NCBI GenBank assembly: GCA_965199945.1
Contig: OZ241354.1
Span: forward strand, 2,170,001-2,234,000
Length of the DNA stretch: 64,000 nucleotides
Direction of reading: 5' to 3'
Origin: VXYL01 sp965199945
Lineage (GTDB): Bacteria; Pseudomonadota; Gammaproteobacteria; Pseudomonadales; Azotimanducaceae
This document shows, piece by piece, positions 41,581 to 48,318 of this stretch. Each line of letters starts with the position of its first letter. Position 1 is the first letter of the stretch. The notes under the pieces are model-generated. The model was not told where the DNA came from. It was given only the letters and a program-made list of their open reading frames with translations, and searched no databases. Both the position numbers and the translations under genes were made by a program.

Positions 41581-43800
41581 TCAAGTCGTTGTGGCGGCCG
41601 CTCGAGACGCCGGGGAGAGAGGGGAGGGGTGTCGTCCACGGCCCAAGAGCACCCTGTTGCCGCCCTTGGCGCTTGGCCAGTCGATGCGACAGTAGTCGCG
41701 GGCCGCGAAGGCGACGCCGTCGCCCGGCGCCACGGTCACCTTGACGCGATCGAACGCGAGCACGAGTTCGTTCTCCAGCGGCGCCAACAGGACGACGCCT
41801 TGGTCCGCGGCATCGGAGAGGGTCCGGGCCTGGAGGTCGACGACCTTGAGACGCGGCGGCGCGGCCTGCGGCACCGCCGAGCGGGCAAGGGCCGTGCCGC
41901 TGTCGAGCAGGTCTGCCCTGTCGCTCCGCCGCATCCCGCCGTCGCGCAACCTCAGATGCCGATCGCGGTCGAGGAACTGCGGCCACAGAACGGCCGGCGC
42001 GCGCCAGTGCAGCAGCAAGACGACCGAGCGGGTGCCCTGGAACGCGTCCCGCCAATGCGGGCGCCATCGACCATCCACGACGAGCGCCGCGCCAGGCCTG
42101 CTTGGCCACTCCATCACGTCGCCATTTGGCTGACGCACATGGATCGGCCAAGCGTCCACGCCGTCCAGCGCAATCGGAATGCTCATCGTGATGTCGAGCG
42201 GCGGACGATCCATATGCGGCAACACGCGGCAGCCGCGGTCGTACTGCCACAGGAAGGAATAGGTGAAGACGCATCCCGGCCGAAAAACCAGCGCGCCGAT
42301 TCGCGGGGCCAGCTTGCGGCCGACAAGCCTCCCGATCGGCGGGTTGTAGAAACCAAGGCTGCAGGTCGCTGGGTCGACCCAACTGATCGGCTTGCCGAAC
42401 GCCTGCTCGGAGCCAAGCGCAGCGCGCAGGTTTTCGAGCGAGAGGCCAAGCTCCTCGATGCGCAGCGCCGAGGGCAGGTCGATGCGCACTCGGCCGCGAC
42501 CGTTCGCCGCGCGACCGGGCGAGTCACTCTCCGCAGACCCAGCAGTCCCAAGCACCCGACGCCTCCCGCGAGGCGGCTCTGGCGCGACCCGACGACCCCA
42601 AACGGCGGCAAGCGCATCCACGGCGTGGAACCACGGACGCAGGAAGAAGTAGAGGAAGAACAGCCGGTCCGGCAGGTTCACCCGCCGCCAGTCCTCGGGC
42701 ACGACCATCAGACGGGCCAGCTCGTGCGCCGCGAAGCGCAGGTTCGGCTTGAGGGCGGCGCGCAGCGCGACCTTGCGCCAAAGCGGCGGCCAGCGCCCGC
42801 TGCGCCACACCTCCGGCAGCATCCGAGCGACCGCTTCCCCACGCCGCCCATCGACCGTTCCCGCGCTGGGCGACGTCGACTCGACGCCCAGCGCACGGCA
42901 TGCTGCGAGCGCGGAGTTCCACACGGCGCCGATGCCGGCCTGCCGGCACCGCGCCGCGATCCGCGCCAACTCCGCATCGTCGGTGCCCTTGAGACACAGC
43001 GCCACATCGCACAGCCACTTGAGCTGCATCCAGCCGTGGCCGGCGCCGTGGCACATCAAGTACACGAGCTCCTCGTCCGGCGGCAGCGTCGGGTAGCGTT
43101 CGCCGCCGATCGCCACCCAGGCTCGGCGCTCGTGGAACCGTGCGAACGGCGCGTCGAAGTAGTGGGGGTTGCCCAAGACGCGACGATGCAGCTCCAGCCG
43201 AATGTCGTTGCGCATGAAGGTCTCCTCCTTGCGCACCCGCTGCGCCCAGCGGACCCGCGCTGGCGTCTCGTCGAAGGACATCGCCGGCCGAAAGCCAGTG
43301 GCCAGCACGGCCTCGCGGGACTTGGCGAACGATTCCGGGGCAACGAGGAGGTCGATGTCCCCAGCCTCCCGAGCGAATGGATCGCCATACAGGCGCTGCG
43401 CCAGGGGCAGCCCCTTGAGCACCAGAAACGGCGTCTCGCGCTCGCGCAGGCTCGAAGCCAGGCGCCGCAGCGAAAAGAGTTGCATGGAGGCACGCTGAAA
43501 CGTGAGCGCTGGGGCCGCATTGCGCAGGCAGCTTGCCGCCAAGGCGGCCAGTGGGCCGCCGGCGCCGTCCTCTTGCTGCCTGCTCGCGACGCGCACCAGC
43601 AGCCCGCGGACCCGATGCCTCGCCGCGAGCGCCACGAGGCCGTCGAGGCCGTCGAGGTCGACAACTTGGCCAAGCAGCGCAGCGTCGGCCTGCGCATCGC
43701 CCCCAAGGGGCAGACTCAGGCGCAGCGCCGCGAGCAGGCCGTCGAGCGGCGTGGCCGGTTCGGCGCGACCGTCTGAATAGTCGAGTCGGATTCCCTTCAT
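41581..43800 (-). CDS. nucleotidyltransferase fused to 2-oxoglutarate dioxygenase
   Basis: A 739-residue two-enzyme fusion. The first half is an NTP_transf_5-like nucleotidyltransferase: LKG at 128-130 and GDIDLL at 147-152 carry the metal-binding Asp residues. Nucleotidyltransferases of this kind occur in paeninodin-like lasso clusters. The second half is a 2OG-Fe(II) oxygenase with HMD at 529-531, a likely distal His at 582 and GTRSVV for the cosubstrate, similar in style to aspartyl/asparaginyl hydroxylases. A further 120 residues form a beta-rich domain I do not recognise. The ATG at 43800 starts MKGIRLDYSDGR; the same start is found fused to Rpn modules at 53439. Confidence 0.75.
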   Translation of the reverse strand: MKGIRLDYSDGRAEPATPLDGLLAALRLSLPLGGDAQADAALLGQVVDLDGLDGLVALAARHRVRGLLVRVASRQQEDGAGGPLAALAASCLRNAAPALTFQRASMQLFSLRRLASSLRERETPFLVLKGLPLAQRLYGDPFAREAGDIDLLVAPESFAKSREAVLATGFRPAMSFDETPARVRWAQRVRKEETFMRNDIRLELHRRVLGNPHYFDAPFARFHERRAWVAIGGERYPTLPPDEELVYLMCHGAGHGWMQLKWLCDVALCLKGTDDAELARIAARCRQAGIGAVWNSALAACRALGVESTSPSAGTVDGRRGEAVARMLPEVWRSGRWPPLWRKVALRAALKPNLRFAAHELARLMVVPEDWRRVNLPDRLFFLYFFLRPWFHAVDALAAVWGRRVAPEPPRGRRRVLGTAGSAESDSPGRAANGRGRVRIDLPSALRIEELGLSLENLRAALGSEQAFGKPISWVDPATCSLGFYNPPIGRLVGRKLAPRIGALVFRPGCVFTYSFLWQYDRGCRVLPHMDRPPLDITMSIPIALDGVDAWPIHVRQPNGDVMEWPSRPGAALVVDGRWRPHWRDAFQGTRSVVLLLHWRAPAVLWPQFLDRDRHLRLRDGGMRRSDRADLLDSGTALARSAVPQAAPPRLKVVDLQARTLSDAADQGVVLLAPLENELVLAFDRVKVTVAPGDGVAFAARDYCRIDWPSAKGGNRVLLGRGRHPSPLSPASRAAATTT

Positions 43801-43822
43801 GTCCGCCGCTGGCGGTCGCGCT

Positions 43823-43935
43823 TTAGCGCCCGCAGTTGAGCACGAATGCCGCCACTGGATTGACCTCGCCATCCTCGGCGCTCAGCGTTGCCATGTCAAC
43901 CGGCACACCGGCAGCATGTCCAAGTCGGGCTGCCA
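43823..43935 (-). pseudogene. Rpn-family fragment
   Basis: RRWQPDLDMLPV, then in a shifted frame MATLSAEDGEVNPVAA and VLNCGR-stop, match the middle and the last six residues of the Rpn protein at 53462-54454. All between is deleted. It sits directly upstream of the NTase-2OG gene, the same place as the Rpn gene has before the NTase-type start at 53439. Confidence 0.7.
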
Positions 43936-43959
43936 GCGACGATTGCGCCGGCTGCCGCT

Positions 43960-44937
43960 TCATCCCGCCGCGCGCTGCCTGTGCAGCCAGCCGTGTATCG
44001 CAAAGCGCGCATTGTCGAAGTCCGCCGAGTCGCCGTGGACGGTGGCGACCTTGTGGATGCCCGACGCCGGATAGAAGACGATGCTGTTGTGGCGCGGTTC
44101 GATCAAGGTGAACGCTCCTGTTCCATCGCCGTCGTAGAGCAGGAGCTCCCCTCCGGAAAAGCGCTTCGGCTGGCGATGGAAGTAGTAGACGAAGCTGACC
44201 ATCCGAGTGGGGTAGCGTCCGTCGTCCAGATGCTTGGCGAAGAAGCCGCCGGGGAGATAGGCCGTCATCGCCAACTCGACCCAGCACCTGCTCGGCTCGC
44301 GCATCCCCAGTCGAGGCAGCGCGCGCGAGAAGGCGTCTCGCAGCAGCGCCTCGAACCACGGCCGGACCTCCCGCTCGATGATCCGATGGTCGACGATCCG
44401 CGCCTTGCGCCGCGACGGATCGACCGTGTGTTCCACCGCCTCGGCCTGCCCCGCATCGCCACTGCCGCGGCGGCCATGCGCACTGTCCGTCTTCTTCGGA
44501 CCTTGTTCGATGATGACCTTGGCGGGCGCGAATCGTTCGCGGCTGGCCAGCGCGAGGGCGAGCAGCGCGCTGCAACGCTGCGGCGGGAGAAAGCCCGCCT
44601 TGCGCACGAAGGGCATGGGCCGGGCGACCTCCGGCGCCGCTGGCGGCAGTGCGCTCCCGCTCAGGATCGCCGCGAGCCAAGGCGCTTTCCGATCGCCCGG
44701 CCGCAGCGACGCGACTCGTTCGTAGCAGCCAAGCGCCTCGCGCAGCTTCCCAAGCCCGCGGCACGTGTCGCCGAGCCGGAGCAGCGCGTCCGCATTCTCG
44801 GGGTCGGCCGCCACGGTACGCCGCAGCGCCGTCGCGGCGCGCCCCAGCAGGCCGTCCGAGCGCAACAGCAGGCGCGTCAGATTCCTGTAGCCGGAGACCG
44901 TCCCGCCCACCGCCGATCCGGCGTCTTCGCCATTCAC
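43960..44937 (-). CDS. TPR-2OG-Fe(II) oxygenase, subfamily A, gene 1
   Basis: A 325-residue protein with one or two TPR repeats at about residues 15-75 (TVAADPENADALLRLGDTCR) and a C-terminal prolyl-hydroxylase-like domain. The iron ligands are the H and D of FAKHLDDG and the His of SGIHKVATV; the Arg of ARFAIHGWLH should bind 2-oxoglutarate. The start GTG at 44937 overlaps the stop of gene 2 by four bases (GTGA). Prolyl, asparaginyl or aspartyl hydroxylation of the peptide is a plausible role, not shown. Confidence 0.8.
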   Translation of the reverse strand: MNGEDAGSAVGGTVSGYRNLTRLLLRSDGLLGRAATALRRTVAADPENADALLRLGDTCRGLGKLREALGCYERVASLRPGDRKAPWLAAILSGSALPPAAPEVARPMPFVRKAGFLPPQRCSALLALALASRERFAPAKVIIEQGPKKTDSAHGRRGSGDAGQAEAVEHTVDPSRRKARIVDHRIIEREVRPWFEALLRDAFSRALPRLGMREPSRCWVELAMTAYLPGGFFAKHLDDGRYPTRMVSFVYYFHRQPKRFSGGELLLYDGDGTGAFTLIEPRHNSIVFYPASGIHKVATVHGDSADFDNARFAIHGWLHRQRAAG

Positions 44938-45845
44938 TCTACGGTGCCTTGCGTCGACGCAGCCCGAGCGCCACGATGCAGCCAACCGTGCAATGCGAAG
45001 CGCGCATCGCCGAAATCCGCTATGTCCCGCTCGAAGGCGGCCACTTGGTGGAGGCACGCAGCAGGGAAGAAGACGATGCTGTTGTGCCGCGGTTCGATTC
45101 GCGTGAAGGCATGCGTCCCATCGCCGTCGTAGAGCAGGAGTTCCCCGCCGGCGAAGCGCCGCGGCTGGCGATGGAAGTAGTAGACGAAATTGAGCAGCCG
45201 AGTGTCGGCCGGAGGGTTGGTGTCGCGGTGCTTGGAAAAGTAGCGCCCGCCGAAATAGGCGGACATCGCCATCTCCACCCAGCTCTGTTTGGGTTCGGGT
45301 ATTCGCAGTCTCGGCAACGCCTCGGCAATGGCGTCGCGCAGCCGCGCCTCGAACCAAGGCCGCACCTTTCGTTCCGTGACCTGGGCGTCGACGAGGAACT
45401 TGCCGTGGGACGGGCCCGCCTCGGCGAGCGTTCGCTGCGTCCTTGCCGCGAGAAGCGCCGGCCCGAATCGTTCTCGGTTGGCGAGCGCGAGGGCGAGCAG
45501 TTCACGGCAGCGCGGCGGCGCAAGGAAGTCCGTCTCGCGCACGAAGGGCGTTGGTTCGGAGTCCGGGGGCGAGTCCGGCAGCGCCTTCCCGCTCAAGATG
45601 GCAACGAGCCACGACGCTGTCGAGTCGCCCGGGCGGAGAGCTGCGACTCGTCGATAGCATTCGAGCGCTTCGCGGAGCTTGCCTGTTCCTCGGTACACGT
45701 CGCCGAGCCGGAGCAGCGCCGCCGCGTTCTCCGGCTCGGCCGCCACGACGCGTTGCAATGCAGCCGCGGCGCGCTCGAGCAGACCGTCCGAGCGCAGCAG
45801 CATGCGCGTCAGATTCCGATAGCCCCAAGCTGCTTTCGTTTCCAT
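44934..45845 (-). CDS. TPR-2OG-Fe(II) oxygenase, subfamily A, gene 2
   Basis: A 303-residue paralogue of gene 1. TPR segment VVAAEPENAAALLRLGDVYR; iron ligands in FSKHRDTN and AACLHQVAAF; 2OG Arg in ARFALHGWLH. The start ATG is at 45845. It is translationally coupled to gene 1 downstream. The middle of the catalytic domain, FVYYFHRQPRRFAGGELLLY, is shared by all subfamily A members. Confidence 0.8.
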   Translation of the reverse strand: METKAAWGYRNLTRMLLRSDGLLERAAAALQRVVAAEPENAAALLRLGDVYRGTGKLREALECYRRVAALRPGDSTASWLVAILSGKALPDSPPDSEPTPFVRETDFLAPPRCRELLALALANRERFGPALLAARTQRTLAEAGPSHGKFLVDAQVTERKVRPWFEARLRDAIAEALPRLRIPEPKQSWVEMAMSAYFGGRYFSKHRDTNPPADTRLLNFVYYFHRQPRRFAGGELLLYDGDGTHAFTRIEPRHNSIVFFPAACLHQVAAFERDIADFGDARFALHGWLHRGARAASTQGTVE

Positions 45846-45912
45846 CCGTCCGCTCGTTCCCTTGCGGCCGCTCGGACCTCGCCGCCAGTGGCCGCCCGAG
45901 TGCGCCTTTTGC

Positions 45913-46776
45913 TCAGTACGTTCGCAGCCAGCCGTACACCGCGAAGCGCGCATCGCCGAAATCCGCCACGTCGCTGTCGAAGGCCGCCACCTGATGGATG
46001 CATGCCGCGGGGAAGAACACGATGCTGTTGTGCTGGGACTCGATGCGCGTGAAGGCGCCCGTCCCGTCGCCGTCGTAGAGCAGCAGGTCCCCGCCCGCAA
46101 AGCGCTTCGGCTGGCGATGGAAATAGTAGATGAAGTTGAGCAGCCGAGTGTGGAAGTTCCCGCCGTTGTCGCGGTGCTTGGCGAAGAAGCGGCCGCCGAG
46201 ACAAGCGGACATCGCCATCTCCACCCAGTACTTGGCCAGTCGGCGCATCCGCAGCCGCGGCAGCGCCTCGGCAAAGGCACCGTGCAGCCGCGCTTCGAAC
46301 CAAGGCCGCACCTTGCGCTCGACGATGCGCGGGTCGACGACGAACTTGCCGCGAGACGAGTCCGTTTCGGTCAGCGTTTGCCGCATTTCTTCCGTGAAAA
46401 GCGCCGGCTCGAATTGCGCGCGGCTGGCGATCGCCAGGGCAAGCAGTTCGCTGCACCGTTGCCGCGGCAGGAAGTTCGCCCTGTGGACGAAGGGCGTTGG
46501 TTCGGCGTCCGGCGGCGGATGCGGCAGTTGCCTGCCGCCCAGGACGGCGCCGAGCCACAGCGCCTTCGGGTCGTCCGGACGCAGCGCAGCGACTCGTTCA
46601 TAGCATTCGAGCGCGTCGCCGAGCCGCCCCGTTCCTCGGCACATGTCGCCAAGCCGGAGCAGCGCCGCCGCGTTTTCGGGGTCGGCCGCCACAGTGCGCC
46701 GCAGCGCCGTCGCCGCGCTCTCGAGCAGCCCCCCGGAACGCAACAACATGGGCATCACGTTCCTGTAGTTCGGCAC
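45913..46776 (-). CDS. TPR-2OG-Fe(II) oxygenase, subfamily A, gene 3
   Basis: A 287-residue paralogue starting at a GTG (46776) behind a very strong Shine-Dalgarno (GGGAGGAGGAGA). Iron ligands in FAKHRDNG and AACIHQVAAF; the end is ARFAVYGWLRTY, slightly shorter than in genes 1 and 2. It lies 67 bases upstream of gene 2. A piece of a similar gene is at 51345-51545. Confidence 0.8.
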   Translation of the reverse strand: MPNYRNVMPMLLRSGGLLESAATALRRTVAADPENAAALLRLGDMCRGTGRLGDALECYERVAALRPDDPKALWLGAVLGGRQLPHPPPDAEPTPFVHRANFLPRQRCSELLALAIASRAQFEPALFTEEMRQTLTETDSSRGKFVVDPRIVERKVRPWFEARLHGAFAEALPRLRMRRLAKYWVEMAMSACLGGRFFAKHRDNGGNFHTRLLNFIYYFHRQPKRFAGGDLLLYDGDGTGAFTRIESQHNSIVFFPAACIHQVAAFDSDVADFGDARFAVYGWLRTY

Positions 46777-46961
46777 TCTCCTCCTCCCCAGCTACGGGAT
46801 GCGCCGTGGCTGGCCAGCACACCGGGCCCGCCGCATCTCGGGAATCTGCGCAAGAATGTCGTTGCCGTGGCGAGGCACGGTGCCAAGCCGCCCTGCGGCA
46901 CCGGACCGGAGCGGGGCGCTGGCACGGGGCCTAGTTCCGCGCTTCGCAACTGGAGATTTCG

Positions 46962-47858
46962 TCATGCGCACCGTGGACCCAGCCGTTGACGGTGAAGCGC
47001 GCGTCCTCGAACCGATCGGATTCGCAATGCACCCGGCAGTATCTCGTGGTAGTAGCAGCTCGGGAACAACACCAGCGTATTGCGCTTCGGATCGATGCGC
47101 GAGAAACGGGTCCTGGCGAAGCGCTTGGTACCGGGGCATGTGTCGTAGAGCAGCAGTTCGCCGCCGGTGAATGGCTTCGGTTCGCGGTGGCAGTAGTAGA
47201 CGTAGCTGATCGCGCGCGTCCTGTACGGGCTTTCGAGATCACCCGAACGGTCTCGATGGATGCGGTAGAACCCGCCGGCAAGCGTCGCGGTGAGGGAGAT
47301 TTCAACATGGCCGTCGTCGACGCCGATTACTCCGAGGCGAGCGGCGACGTCCGGCAGCACGGCTCGCAGCTTGGGTATGAACAACGGGCGTATCTTCTCG
47401 CGCAACGGGCGGCGTTTGGCCGCGAGCGCCGCGCGGTATTCGGGCCGCGCGATTTTCCTGCCAACAGTGGCCGGCTGGAACGCCTCGGGCCCGGCGCTCA
47501 GTGCGACTTGTAGCTTCTCCTGCTCGGCTGGGCGCAGGAAATCCGCACGCCGAATGAACGGCGCCGCACGACAGCCATCGGGCGGCGCGCCGAGCGGCTC
47601 ACCGCCGCCGATCGCCCAAGCCGAAGCGGCGTCGCCGCGGAGCTTGCGAAGAGCGCGATATGCCGCGATGGCTTGCGCGAATTTCCCCTCGCGCCGCGCC
47701 AAGTCGCCGAGGCCGAGCAAGGCGTCCTCGTCGCGCGGGTCGGCAGCCAGCCTGCGCTCCAGCGCATCGCGCGCGCGTTCCATCAACGCGGTGTTGGTCA
47801 AGGCCCGCGCGATGGCCGGCCTGCATTCGCGAGCTTTGGCGGGTGGGGTGTCGGACAT
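46962..47858 (-). CDS. TPR-2OG-Fe(II) oxygenase, subfamily B, gene 1, C-terminal frameshift
   Basis: A 298-residue member of a second subfamily. TPR at about residues 20-80; iron ligands in YRIHRDRS and CYYHEILP; FSRIDPKRNTLVLFPS precedes the distal His. Compared with the copy at 54909, one extra G after EILP (near 47033) shifts the frame, so the last 27 residues are foreign. Read without it, the end would be DRFEDARFTVNGWVHGAHDE and the stop would be at 46931. The 2OG-binding Arg lies in the shifted part, so activity is doubtful. Confidence 0.75.
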   Translation of the reverse strand: MSDTPPAKARECRPAIARALTNTALMERARDALERRLAADPRDEDALLGLGDLARREGKFAQAIAAYRALRKLRGDAASAWAIGGGEPLGAPPDGCRAAPFIRRADFLRPAEQEKLQVALSAGPEAFQPATVGRKIARPEYRAALAAKRRPLREKIRPLFIPKLRAVLPDVAARLGVIGVDDGHVEISLTATLAGGFYRIHRDRSGDLESPYRTRAISYVYYCHREPKPFTGGELLLYDTCPGTKRFARTRFSRIDPKRNTLVLFPSCYYHEILPGALRIRSVRGRALHRQRLGPRCA

Positions 47859-48005
47859 GCTTTTCGGCGCCGGCGGGCTGTCGCGCAACCCAAGCACAAT
47901 AGCGCAATTCCCGTCGCCGCAGCACGTCGTCGGCGAAGAACGGAGGCCGCGCACCGAGAGCGTCGCCGCCACAGCCAGCCAACGAGTCAAAGCGCCCGAT
48001 GTCAA
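47859..48005 (-). pseudogene. HPr-kinase-like gene remnant (N-terminus plus short internal piece)
   Basis: From the TTG at 48005, which overlaps the precursor 2 stop exactly as in the first cluster, the frame reads TSGALTRWLAVAAT, the start of the kinase, and then TLSVRG followed by a frameshift. In the intact kinase LSVRG lies near residue 150. About 400 bases are deleted and the rest is absent. The end of the frame is the 5' flank of the oxygenase gene. Confidence 0.75.
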
Positions 48006-48175
48006 CTCGAGGTCGTTGAGGATGGGTTGGGAACGCCGGTTTCTGTGATATGGCCCTTGGCGGTACCTACGTCGTCGATTACGTCAGAGCCCCTTTCGAG
48101 CCTTGGCGGAGTCCAAGGCCTGCGCTGCCCCTTTGCTGCTGCTGGGTTCTCGGGGGGGGGGGGGGATCCGCACAT
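48002..48175 (-). CDS. candidate RiPP precursor peptide 2 (in frame)
   Basis: A 57-residue peptide. The ATG at 48175 has GGAG seven bases upstream. It reads MCGSPPPPENPAAAKGQ, then the leader RRPWTPPRLERGSDVIDDV, GTAK, and the putative core GHITETGVPNPSSTTSS. The leader has W-x-x-P-x-L-x-x-G, like the RRE-binding YxxPxL motif of lasso leaders, with a Thr before the core. The tract has 14 C, which keeps the frame open. Compared with peptide 1, the leader is nearly constant and the core is variable apart from a Gly, a Glu four residues later and the Ser end, the pattern expected of paralogous RiPP precursors. A classic lasso ring needs an acidic residue at position 7-9, so the exact cleavage site or the ring type is uncertain. 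Confidence 0.6.
   Translation of the reverse strand: MCGSPPPPENPAAAKGQRRPWTPPRLERGSDVIDDVGTAKGHITETGVPNPSSTTSS
48152..48165. repeat. poly-G tract (14 G on plus strand)
   Basis: Fourteen G (C on the coding strand) just after the start of precursor 2. Its paralogue at 33508-33531 has 24, while the surrounding 200 bases are nearly identical. Confidence 0.75.
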
Positions 48176-48318
48176 CAAATCGCTCCGAATGGCTTCCACG
48201 CCAGAGACCATGCCATGGCCGCGAGGCCCGTGTCAAACGACTGCAACGACTCGCTTCGAGTTGGGTGCGCGACATGTGGCGGCATCGCCCGCTGGCGCCT
48301 CTGGCACGTTGCCTTCAC
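48175..48318 (-). CDS. short ORF linking cyclase 2 to precursor 2
   Basis: A 47-codon frame that starts with a GTG overlapping the cyclase stop (GTGA) and stops at a TGA overlapping the precursor start (TGATG). It reads VKATCQRRQRAMPPHVAHPT and ends WKPFGAI. No family is recognised. It may be only a coupling leader that carries ribosomes from the cyclase to the precursor. The matching stretch of cluster 1 is truncated and frameshifted. Confidence 0.35.
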   Translation of the reverse strand: MKATCQRRQRAMPPHVAHPTRSESLQSFDTGLAAMAWSLAWKPFGAI

